Positions 11,963 to 22,400 of a stretch of DNA of 64,000 nucleotides are shown here, one piece after another. How positions within the stretch are numbered: position 1 is the first letter of the stretch; each line of letters starts with the position of its first letter. The position numbers were made by a program, and so were the translations under genes. The notes beneath the pieces are model-generated. The model did no database searches, was not told where the DNA came from, and worked only from the letters and a program-made list of their open reading frames with translations. The stretch is taken from assembly GCA_002049455.2 (NCBI GenBank), contig KV918885.1, positions 62,001-126,000 of the forward strand, written 5' to 3'. This stretch comes from Porphyra umbilicalis. Its lineage: Eukaryota > Rhodophyta > Bangiophyceae > Bangiales > Bangiaceae.

Positions 11963-12653
11963 GCTTTGGACAAGGTTGAAGAAATTTACGGATGGAACCC
12001 CCTGCCAATAGCATGTCTAACGTGGTCAATTTGTCCTTTTTGTTTCTACCTTTTCACCAAAGATCGCTTTTCCCATGGGATTTCCAAGCGGGTCCATCGC
12101 CACGTCAGCGAGGGCGCCGGCGGTCGGCGCCGTGGTCTTGCCGCCGCGCCTTGCGGCGCGGGAGGGCGCGTCGGCGGCGGCGCCGCCGATATTTGTCACC
12201 ACTGTCTACTAAGGGCGGTGTAGTGGGCGCATGACGAGGACTTTGAACGTGTCGTCGGCGGCCCAGCCGCTCCTCCACATGCGGTCGTTTTGTCGCTGGA
12301 CGCGCAGCTTTCTTACATCTACCCGGTGGCACTCGTGCTCCACGCGCATCCGTGCAAGCGGGGGGTGGGGGAACGAGGGCGTGGAAGATGTATGGGCGCC
12401 AGCTGGGGCGGCACCTACGCCGCCTCCGTGGGAGGCAGTGCCGCCGACGCTTCATGGCAGCCTGCCGCCTTCCCTTTATTCCAAGTTGTTTCTTTCCTCA
12501 TCTTTCTCTGCTTTGCGTTGTATTCCATGCCATCTCCTCTACCCCCGTACAGCGTCAAAGATCGCTCTTGCGTCCTTGCCTTGCAGACACTGCAAATACC
12601 TGCCAAATCACCGCGCCATTGTGCTGCCGAAGGACCGAAGAGACGTGGATATT
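11963..12653. other. Intergenic, GC-rich inverted repeats
   Basis: No gene recognised. Between about 12105 and 12190 there are short GCC/GGC inverted repeats (GGCGCCG...CGGCGCC) that could fold into hairpins. Confidence 0.4.
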
Positions 12654-12655
12654 TA

Positions 12656-12784
12656 TTGAGCTTATCACAAAAACTGGACCTCGGTGCATCAGCTTCCGTT
12701 GCAAAATCACTGTTTCATTGGCTCAAGGGGCGGTTTATGATGCTGAAGCGGATGTTGTGGATCCAGTTTTTGTGAGAAGCACAA
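12656..12784 (+). mobile_element. 129-bp MITE, copy 1 of tandem pair
   Basis: Terminal inverted repeats begin TTGAGCTTATCACAAAAACT on the left (two differences from the family) and end GTGAGAAGCACAA on the right. TA lies on both sides (12654-12655, 12785-12786). The body is nearly identical to copy 2, differing at a handful of positions. The right TA is shared with copy 2. Confidence 0.88.
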
Positions 12785-12786
12785 TA

Positions 12787-12915
12787 TTGTGCTTCTCACA
12801 AAAACTGGACCTCGGTGCATCAGCTTCCGTTGCAAAATCACTGTTTCATTGGCTCAGGGGGCGGTTCATGATGCTGAAGCGGATGTTGCGGATCCAGTTT
12901 TTGTGAGAAGCACAA
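12787..12915 (+). mobile_element. 129-bp MITE, copy 2 of tandem pair
   Basis: Starts TTGTGCTTCTCACAAAAACT and ends with the inverted match; exactly 129 bp like the other two copies. TA flanks are 12785-12786 and 12916-12917. The shared TA forms the palindromic junction ACAATATTGT, as expected if one copy inserted into the TA duplication of the other. Confidence 0.9.
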
Positions 12916-12917
12916 TA

Positions 12918-15900
12918 TGTTGTGTTGGCAGACGACACCCTTTGCCCAGCCTCTGTTGATTCAAATCCTCCCGCTCCCGTCCGCAACTGACCTGTGGGGG
13001 GCCGCCACAACAGCTCCCTCATCCGTCAACGACGCTTGACGACGCCAGGTCGCGTCCGCTGCAGCGAGATGGATGGTTCCCAACCGCCCCGAACCACAGG
13101 TTTTGCAGGCCGCGACGCCCGCCTCACCGTGCGCGCTCGTACCCGATACCGCCGCGTCGCGAGATTCGGGTGTTGCCGCTGCGGGGCGCTGGTCACCCGT
13201 CTGGCACACACGCGTGGGGGCCCATAGTGGCGAAGAACGATGGCTTGCTCGCCTCCGCTGACCCGCCCACACCGGTCCCGTGGTGACGGGGAAACAACTG
13301 TTCATGCCAACCTCTGCGGAGGATTCGTTCTCGGTCCCCTGTGGCCGGGGTGTGTTCCAGAGTATCAAGAACACAGTCGCTCGTTCACCACGGCTCGTGC
13401 CCAAGAACGAGGCACACAGGGTCACCCTACGCCTGGGATGTCGTGGCTTGTTGCACCACGAGAGCATTGCAAGCCCATCAGAGCGACCTTGCATGCCAAT
13501 GAAAGCTCGGTCTTGCATTCTGTTGTCTCCTCAACAGGAAATGTATATGAAAAACATGCTCTTGTAGGGCAAGCTACACGTTGAACACAACGACAGCTTT
13601 TCACATGCAAGTTTCCGTAACAGGATGGACGCTTCCTGTGCATTTAAATGGCAGACGCTGATACCCTTGGCAACTGGCAGGATACATCTGAATGCCCTCA
13701 TCCAGGGGGCAGCAACGAAGCGTACGACAATCCCCAACAAGAAAGTAGCCCAGTGTATGCGGATCTCTGCCGAATACAGCTCTCAAGAGAAAATGTTCCA
13801 TCGAGATGTGGGCAGACCTGACGCTGCTGCAGATTGTCTATGATCGTCTTAACTGGACACACGCGCAAAATCTTCGGACCTGCTGCGCTTCTCGCTCCTA
13901 CCTTTCGTTGAGCAGACACGGAACCCTTCATGTGGGGCCTTTGCAGACAATCATTGTAGCTTCATGATGAAGCTGATCGGAGCACCCACTCATCGACGCA
14001 CCCCGACATACGAGGTGCCCTTTTTGATGAGGCGGCCTGCAGACTGCTGGATCGACTCGTCGCCCATAGTTGGGGGATTGCAGGTTCTCGCATCAGGAGG
14101 CGGAAAGAGCTTGTGAATCGGGCTCGACAGTGGCGGCGCATCCGCAGCGCGGCCGCCCCGGCAGCGGGGGGGCCCGCTGATCGGGCGTGGAAGGCGGGGG
14201 GCGCCAGATCAGCTGGGTGTTGCCCCTATCGACCATCGATCCTCCCGTGGCAGTTCCCCCCCCGTTGCGGCTGAGGGGCTGCGGCGGTCGAGGTGCCGCC
14301 GCCCCCCCAGCGCCGCGGCGGCCAGTGGCAGCGGCGGCGGTCTGTGACGCCTCATCCCTCCCCGCCGACGAACCGTCGTGGCCCGATTTTTGTCGGCCGA
14401 CGCGGCGGCTCCGCGGCCGTGCCGGCCGCGCTGCAACGGGCTCGGGGCCCCTCGCAGCCACTGCTCGCCGCAGCGTCCGTCTGCGCGGCGCCCGCGGCGG
14501 CGTCAGACGCCCCCCAACCGCCTGCTCCTGACCGCCAGCGGTGAGTGGGCGGCGCCGCCGCCCCTGTTCACCGCCGGTGGTGGCCGCCCCGCGCGTCGCG
14601 CGCCGACAAACGGATCGGGCGGGTGGCCGACCGCGGGCGCCGTCGCCCCCACACTGTCAGAAATATCGACGCGACGGTGACCCCGCCATCCGGGCGGCGG
14701 GACAGACTGCGCGACTGGGGGGGTCTGTCCCAGCAGCGCTGCGCCCTCAGTCCGTGCCCCCCTGCCCACCCCCCCCCTCGCTCACCCTCCGTCGCGGCGC
14801 GCACGCGCCCCCCCCGCTCGGCTCGTGGTCGGAGGACCGCAGCGGGCCGCCCCCCCGCCGCAGTCGGGATGTGGCCGCGCACGAGGGCGCTCCGCCGCAG
14901 GCCCGCGCGGCCGGCAGTGTTGGCACCCCCCGCGCGCTCCCGGCGGGGAGGCCGGCACCCCCCCACCGTCGTGGGGCTGTGCGCCACTGCCGACACACGC
15001 GGCGCGGGCGCCGCGGCCGCCCTCCAACGCGGTCGTGGCAGGCGACCGCACGGCGGGGCGGTGGGGGGGACCGGACGGTGGTCGGCGGCACTCGTGGGAG
15101 TGCCGAGGAGCGGCGGCCAGGGGGGGTTTGGGAGTGTCCCTCTGGGAAGGGTGTCAGCGCAGGCGGCCGCGCGCACTCGCCCCCCCCACCCGGGCGGCCG
15201 ATCGGAGCGCCGGGGTGGGTGGGACAGCGGCCGTCCGCGCCGCGGGTCGTCCGACGCGACGGTGGCGCCACGCCCGCCGGGACGGGGGGGCGCCGCGCAC
15301 ACCCGGCCGCGCCCACCCCGTTGACGGTGGGCGCGGCGCGGACGCGCGCCGATGGCAGGCGGGCGACCGTGCAGCGGCGGGCGCGTGCTGCCACCCACAC
15401 CCGCGGCCGTTGTTGGGCGAAGGGAAAACGGGCAGCACGGGCGCGGGCGGGGGCAGCAGACACGGCGCCCCAGCGGCGCCTTCCGCCAGCGATCGCGGCG
15501 GGCACGCCGGGTCAGAGCCACCGGCAGCGCCGTGTGGGTGGCTGCCACCGCCGCGCGCCGGGTACGGCCGTGGCGTGGCCACTGCCCGACGCAGTACCCC
15601 ATCGGTGGTGGGCAGAGGCTGAGAGGCGCCGCCTGACCACGTGCGGCGGAGATGCGGTGCGCTGCGGCGGTGGGAGCCGGGGGGGGGGCGACGGGCTCTG
15701 CCTCGTGTGCCCCCCGTTGGTGCGCGGCCGCGGATGCGCGGGTTGCGGCGCGGTGGAGCGAATTCCCCCGCGCGGCCCGCCCTGGCGGCGACACGCGCGG
15801 GCAGAGGCCGGCGTGGGGCGGGGCGGCTCCTTAAAAGCAGCATCCCGCTGTCCATCGTTGACCATCAACCCACACCAGCACACAAGCCGCACCCGACCTG

Positions 15901-15969
15901 CCGACGAGACGACCGCCGGCGCCGCACCTCTTCCCCTTCCCCTTCCCGTCCCATCACACCTCTGACAAG
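12918..15969. other. Long GC-rich intergenic and upstream region
   Basis: No gene recognised. From about 14100 to 15830 the sequence is extremely GC-rich and open in most frames on both strands, with Arg/Ala/Pro/Gly-rich translations and no domain, so coding is not supported. The last 140 bases hold the TATA-like element and pyrimidine-rich leader of the CBM1 gene. Confidence 0.5.
15831..15837 (+). promoter_or_regulatory. TATA-like element of the CBM1 gene
   Basis: TTAAAAG stands alone in otherwise G+C sequence, 133 bp upstream of the start codon. Between them lies a CA/CT-rich leader ending in CTTCCCCTTCCC. Position and context suggest a core promoter; this is inference. Confidence 0.45.
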
Positions 15970-16808
15970 ATGGGCTTCCTCAAGGGCACCGCCGCTGCGC
16001 TGACGCTTCTGTCGGTCGCCGCCGCCGCGTCGGCGTGCGGCCTCATCTATGAGCAGTGCGGCGGCATTGGCTTTGACGGCGTCACCTGCTGCTCGGAGGG
16101 CCTGATGTGCATGAGGATGGGCCCGGTACGTGTGAGGGTCGGCCGTGACGGTTGGGCCGGGCACCGCTGCGTGGATGGTCCCTGCAATTGTCATGCGACT
16201 CACCCGCTGCTTCTCAGCGGGAGACGGACCAGTTTTCCTTTGCGTATTTCGCGGCCGACTGACCTCGAAGCTTTCGTCTGTCTACTCGCTTCCCCCTTGC
16301 TGATGCTTCTTTCTCTCTTTCGCCCTAACAGTATTACAGCCAGTGCCGTGCCATGCCCGGCATGCCTGGCCAGGTGATGCCCTACTCCAAGTGCGGCGGC
16401 TTGGGTTACACCGGCCCGACCATGTGCACCCCCGGCTTCAAGTGCGTCGAGCTCAACGAGTTCCACTCGACGTGCGACCTGGCCAAGAAGGCGCCGCGCG
16501 CGATGCCCAAGGTGTCGATGACGTCCCCGCCGGCCCCGGGCCAGACGTGCGGCAAGGAGTACCAGACGTGCGGTGGCAAGATGTACATGGGGCCGAAGTG
16601 CTGCAAGAGCGGTCTCGTGTGCTACGAGACGTCGGGCATGTGGCAGTCGCAGTGCCGTTCGCCGCCGCCCAAGATGGGGGAGCTCGGGCCGTACGCGCAG
16701 TGCGGTGGCACCGGCTACATGGGCCCGACCAAGTGCGTCGGCGGGTACAAGTGCATGTTCGTCGAGCGCGGGGGGCCGTTCAAGCAGTGCCGCCCGATGC
16801 ACCCGTAA
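15970..16808 (+). CDS. Secreted four-CBM1 polysaccharide-binding protein
   Basis: Two exons, 15970-16125 and 16332-16808, joined across a 206-bp phase-0 intron (GTACGTGTGAG...CTAACAG), giving about 210 residues. Residues 1 to about 22 form a signal peptide (MGFLKG, then an Ala/Leu core ending ASA). Four CBM1-type modules follow, each with the QCGG/KCGG-type motif and a final Cys: CGLIYEQCGG...YYSQC, PYSKCGGLGYTGP...FHSTC, EYQTCGGKMYMGP...WQSQC and PYAQCGGTGYMGP...FKQC. CBM1 is a disulphide-knotted cellulose-binding fold best known from fungal cellulases. A protein with only such modules is known from Porphyra as a putative polysaccharide-binding protein. There is no catalytic domain, so a wall-binding or structural role in the extracellular matrix is likely. 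The intron falls inside the first module, just before its last Cys. Confidence 0.95.
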
Positions 16809-16962
16809 GGCGACTTTCGACTATGGATGGCGGATGCCTCTCGGGGTCGCCGCCGACGGCTAACACGGTAGTGTAGCGCGCGTGTCCTTGTCGACAGACG
16901 CTGGTCTGTGCGACTTGTAGGGCCACTTGCCTTTGGCGGGCAAGCGTGTAGAGAACTATATT

Positions 16963-17391
16963 TTATGAGACCGATTCTGCTACAACGTTGTCCAGGACCC
17001 TGATGAGCACGCAGCACAGGAGTGGGCCAACCACTGCCAGCACGGCACTGCCGTAGCCCGTGCAGTCGTCCCGCACCTTTGCGAGTGCCATCGCTTTGAG
17101 CGTGGAGACCCAGGCGCATTCAAGGTCTGATCGATAGCGACGACGGTCTCGACCGCGTGGTCCCGGCCGACCAATGGGCCAACCGAGAGCTACGACAATG
17201 CCTACATCCAGTGCTCCACTGCCAGATTTGTCACGTCGAGCAAAGACGACAGCGAGGCAAAGGGAACTGGAGGGGGAGAGACCCGCGCGCACCCAGCGAT
17301 TATTCGACAGCGGCAACGGTCTCGACCGCCAGCGTCCGACCCGCGAGCGAGGGCCGACACGGCGGGACCTAGCGGACGAACCGGATGCCAT
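16963..17391 (-). CDS. Small hypothetical membrane protein (doubtful)
   Basis: An open frame whose C-terminal part contains one hydrophobic segment (GSAVLAVVGPLLCCVLIRVL). The N-terminal half is Arg/Ser-rich and unremarkable. No family is recognised and the true start is unclear. It lies in the less GC-biased stretch between two GC-extreme regions, convergent with the CBM1 gene. Confidence 0.25.
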   Translation of the reverse strand: MASGSSARSRRVGPRSRVGRWRSRPLPLSNNRWVRAGLSPSSSLCLAVVFARRDKSGSGALDVGIVVALGWPIGRPGPRGRDRRRYRSDLECAWVSTLKAMALAKVRDDCTGYGSAVLAVVGPLLCCVLIRVLDNVVAESVS

Positions 17392-19037
17392 GACCGTGTC
17401 GTCATCCAGCGCTCTGCCGCCAGGCTACCGCGTCTGGCAAAGTCGTCGGCGAGGCGGGGATGACTGAAGAGGGGGGAGACCCAGACCTGCACAATGGGCA
17501 ATCAGGCGAGTGTCGCACACCCCCGCCCCTCTGCGGGTCTCGATGGGGCCCGTCCGCCCCTCCCCCGAGCACGCCTTGCTCCGGTCAGCCAGTCCCCACA
17601 GTGTCAGCACGCACCGCGCGCGGGCCGGATCAACGCGGGGAGTGGATCTATGGGGGTACCGCCGCGGGCCGCCGACGCGGCTCACCCCGGCGCCCGTGGG
17701 GGTGCCCCACACGCCGGCGTGCGCGGCGCCTCGCCGCCGCCACCGCCGCCGCCGCTGCCGCCGCCACGCAGCCGCCCCGAGGAGACGGCGGCCAGTACCC
17801 CCCCCCTCCCCCGCTCTGCCGCCACCCCCCACCGGCCTCACCAGGGGGGGGTTCCTGAGCTGCGCTGGTCACAGGCGCACCCGCGCGCGCGGTCGGCGCG
17901 CCACCCCGCGGCACCGTCTGCGACGCTGCCGCGCGGTCTGCCGGGCGGGGCGGGGCCGTCGAGGCGTGGGGAGCGCCGGGGTATGGGCAGACGCCGCCGC
18001 TGCGCCCCGGCGCCCGCTCCCCTCGGCCGACGAGGCGGCGGCGGCGGCGGCGGCGGCGGCCGCCGCCGCAGAGGCGGCGACCGGGCGCCCGTGCGGCCGC
18101 TGCGGCCGGTCGCCGGTCGCGGCGCCCGGCGCCGACGCGTGTGGGCGGCGGCGCCCGCCGTGTGCCGCCGACGCTGCCGCCCGCGGGGGCGGACCGCCGC
18201 ACCCCGTGACAGGCGCAGCGGCGGTGGCACGGCGGCACGCGGCGGCCGCGAGCGGCCGCGCGCACGCACGCGCGCGGGGGTGTGCACGCGCCGCCCCCGC
18301 CGGCCGCGCGGCGGTCGCCCGCGGGCGAGCTGCAGCGTCGGCCGTGGGCGGCAGGGCGGGGGTGCCGCCCCGGCGGCCGCCACGGCGTGGCGGTCGGCGC
18401 CGCCGGTCGGCGGGAGGGTGCCGGCGCGCGCCGCCCGCGGGGCGGCCCGCCGGCGCGCCCCCGCCGGGCACGGCCGGTGCGCCGGCGGTCGGCGGGGCCC
18501 CACACCGACGGGCGCCCCCCCCGCCCCCCCCCGGCCCCGCCCGCGGTGGTGTGCCGGCGCCACGCCCACGCGGCGCGGCGGGCAGACGGCCGGCGCGGCC
18601 GCGCGGCCGCGCCGCGGCCGCGCGGGCAGCCGCGCGGCGCCGCGCGTCGGCCGCCGTTGCGGCGGCGGGCGCCGTTGCCGCAGCGGCGCGCGGGGGGGGG
18701 GCGCCCGCCCCGTGCGCCGTGGCGCCGTGCGCGGCGGTCGGCGCAGCGGCGGTCGACCCCGTGGGCGTCGGCGCCCCCCTCTGACCGACCAGACCCCCAC
18801 GGGGCGACACCCGTGCCAGCAGCAAGCCTAGTCCTATGAACGAAAAAGAAAAAAAATGAGACACCAAAACGACGCGCCACACCCGCGGGCGCCGCCGCCA
18901 AAACCCTGTCCAAAGCCCCTACCCGCAGGCATCCACCACCAACCCCTCCCCGCAGCCGCCCCCGCCCCCCCGGCCACGCTCAGCCGTCGAGCGGCGCACC
19001 GGCGCCCCCCCCCCCCGCTCCCCCCGCAGCCGGTTGA
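17392..19037. other. GC-extreme intergenic region
   Basis: Sequence from about 17690 to 18790 is almost entirely G and C, with CGG/GCC repeats and long open frames on both strands. None shows a domain or a consistent start, so no gene is called. It forms the 3' flank of acetyl-CoA carboxylase. Confidence 0.5.
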
Positions 19038-19391
19038 TCATTTGGAGGGGGTAGTAGGCGATGCGCCCCGCGGCGGACCCCCCCCGACCGCCGCCGCGAC
19101 GCGCGCTTGCACGTCCGCGGCGAGCTTTTGGCGCTCCCGCCCGTCGGGCAGCGCCTCGAGCGCGTTTTGGAGGCCAAACAGGAAGCCGTCGACCGACTCG
19201 GCGGCGAGCCGCGCCACATCCGCCGCGATGCGCGCGTCCCGCACTTGGCGAACGCACTCGACGACTTCGGCTTCCGACTCTTCCAGCCACTGGAAAAAGA
19301 GGCGGTCGTCGGTGGCGCTGACGCCGGCGCGGACGGCAGGCGACGGGGCGCCCGCCGTGTGGCGGTTGCCGCCGCTGCCGCTGCCGCCGCT

Positions 19392-19431
<40 letters not shown>

Positions 19432-22400
19432 CCGCCGCCGCTCGTCGACCCGTCGGCGCCAAAGCCATTGACGTCTGCGGCGCTGCCGCCCGGCTCGCCC
19501 GCGTCGCTCAGCTCCGCCTCGTCGTCGCTGGCGAGCCCCGCACCCTCATTGTGGCTGCGGTCGGCCAGCCGCTGGAGGAGCGCCGTGACTTCGGCGTGCG
19601 GCAGCGCCGGGTCGGCTTTGCCAATGAGGGAGCGCACGCGCGATTCGGCCAGCCGCCGCTGGAGGCGCCAGTAGAAAAAGGAGCGGGCTTGCGCCCACGG
19701 CACGACGCCGCGGATGACGCCCTTGGCCTGCATCCGCCCGGGGGTGTCGTGAAGGTCGGCAAATTTGGTCGCAACCTGCCGGTAGACGGGCAGCAGCGTC
19801 GCTTCACGCGCGAGGATGGCGTCGCGGATGGCCCGCACCGCGTCGCCCGTGCCGCGGCCGTCCTCGTCACGCTCCGTGCGGGCAAGGGACTCGTCGAGCT
19901 TAATCAGCGTCGGGTCAAGCCGGTGCATCGTCGCCACAATCGCGCGCTTGCGGTACTTGACGTCGACAATGCCCTCGGGCTCGAGCACCCCGCCGCGAGC
20001 GGTCGGGTCCGCATACATCTCCACCTGCGTCGCGTTGATGCGCGTGTCGACGACCACCCACGCGCCGCCGCGGAGCTCCCCGCCGGGGGGGATGTAGACA
20101 AAAACGGGGGACGAGTAGGCGCGGAGGGCGTCGACGATTTGGGCGCCCGACTTTAGCACCTCGTCAAACATGTCGCGCATGCCGCCCGAAAAGCCGCGCC
20201 AGTTGGCAAGGATGAAGAGCGGCAGCCGCTCCCGGTCGAAATCCCGGATCGCCTGCGCCGTCTTGGCCGCCGAGTCGGGGTACCACACGCCCCCGGCCTG
20301 GGCGGTGACCGCCTCGCGCGTCGCCGGCGCCGCCGGGTCGGCGGGCGTCGTGCGCGCAACGGCGCGCGTTTCAACGGCCACGACGCCCATGGGGATGCCG
20401 CCGAGCCGCGCGCGCCCGACCACAACCGTCTTGGCCCACCCGCCGAGCGTCTCCATCCACGAGCCGCGGTCAAAGAGGCCCGCAAAAAACGACGAGCCGC
20501 CGCGCCCCGACCGCACGCGCCGCGCCGCCGCCTCGGCCGCCGCCTCGTCCGCGTCGCCACCAAAGCCGCCGGCCGCCGCCGCCGAGTCGGACGCGGCCGC
20601 CGCGGCGGCGGCGGCGGAAGACGCACGCCCGCCCCCGCGAGCCGCGTCAAAGCCGTGGATGAGCCGCTCCCGCGGGTCGTACGCCGCCCCGTCGGCCGGC
20701 GGCGCCGCGGCAACGGCGCGGGCAATGGGGTCGAGCGGCTCAACGACGGGCGCCGGCTCGCCCCGCTTGCACGGCACAAAGGCCATCCAGTCGAGGATGG
20801 CGTCGACGCCCCGCAGGTCGTCGGGGACGACCAGGTGCGCCACCCCGTTGGGCCCCATAATTTGGGAGCCGCCGAGCTGCTCGTTGGACACGTACACGTC
20901 GTGGCCGAGGAGCTTGTTGAGCGCCGAGTGGCCCGTCAGGATGATGGGCGCCGAGCGGGCCTTTTGGATGACCCGCTGCCCGAGGCGCACCAGGTACGCG
21001 CCAATGCCGACCGACCGCGCCGTCACAAACGCAATCGTAAACGTTTCGTCATAGGCGGCGCTCGCCTCCCCGGCGAGCAACCCCGAGCCGGCCAAGTTTT
21101 CAACCCCGAGCCCGTGCTTGGCCCCAATCACGTCGACGAGGTCCCGGTTGGCCCCGACGGTCGCGGCACCGCGCACCAGCTGCGCCTCGGCTGCCGGCTC
21201 GAGGTAGAGGGACGTAAAGCCCTTGGCGGGCAGCGACGGGTCGACCCACCGCACGCTAAACAGGTCCCGCACGTCCTCGGCAATGCCGATGCGGGCCCCC
21301 GAGTTGGCCGCCAGATACACAAAAGGGATGCCCTCGGCGCGGGCGACCTGCGACGCGGCCGCAAACACATTGTCCTCGTCGACGCCAAAGGAGCCCGCCG
21401 CAAACGTAATGTCGTTGGCCACCACAATCGCCTGCCGCCCCGTCGGGTACTCGGGCGTCCACAGCGTGTAGCGCCACGCCATCATGCCGCACGCGTTTTG
21501 GCCCGGCGGCCGCCGCGTCTCGACGAGCTTGAGTGGCGGCGACACGCCGCGCACGACGCCCGGCTCGCCGCTCTGCGCGGGCGTGAGCACCAGCTCCACG
21601 GCGTCGACGGGGGTGGGCGGCGCCTTGGCGCGCCGAAAGCCGCCCAACAGCCGCGCCTGCGAGTACCGCCGCCACCGTTCGTTCAAGCTACGGGAGAAGA
21701 GCGCCACAAAGTCGTACGCGTAGGTCGTTTCCGTCGTTTGCGCCACGACGCGCTTGCGCTGCACCCGATCCATGACCGGGTAGGGCGCGAGCACCGCCGT
21801 CCCGTGCAGCGGTCCGCGGTTGCTGACCGCCCCGGACCCCCCGCCGCGCGCGATCGACACGAGGCGGTCAATGCCGGCCGCCGGGTCGAGCGTCTCCACG
21901 TACCCGTGGATGCGGAGCATGTGGCCGGTCGGGTTGAGGAGCACAAAGCGGAGCGGCGTCGACGGGGCGCGCCGCGGCACGCCCGCCCCGCCCGACAGGC
22001 CAAACGTGGGGGACGCGGGCGTCAGCACGACCGAGCACTTGACTTCGACGGTGAGCACGCGGAGCGCCCAGCACCGCGCCGCGTAGCGCGTAAAGAGGCG
22101 CCGACAAATGGCCTCGAGGTCCTCGAGGTCGAGCGCCACGACCGGCACGACGTTGAGGAAGACGTGGTTCAACTCGGTCCGTCGGAAGCGGCGGTCACAC
22201 GCCGCCATCTCGACCGCGTCGAGGGCCTCCCCAAAGGTCCGCTCGACTTCGGGCAGCCACAGGGCGCCGCCAAAGTTGGTTGACCCGACCGACTGGGAGA
22301 AGCGGCTCGACGTGCGCGTCAGCACCTCCACGTGCCGCACGACGGCGCGCACAAAGAAGCGCGCGTCGGCGTCGCGGGGGGCCGCCGCCGCCGCCGCCGC

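Noticed and set aside
12961-13518. 185-residue minus-strand ORF
   Set aside because: No motif or start context and no support beyond its length.
14541-15965. Long plus- and minus-strand ORFs (474 and 408 residues)
   Set aside because: Extreme GC content removes stop codons; both strands are equally open, with Arg/Pro/Gly-rich translations and no domain.
17494-18913. Overlapping ORFs of 320-445 residues on both strands
   Set aside because: Same GC artefact; no start context, domain or codon pattern favours one frame.
20655-22283. 542-residue plus-strand ORF
   Set aside because: It is antisense to the carboxyltransferase part of acetyl-CoA carboxylase, whose motifs are unmistakable.
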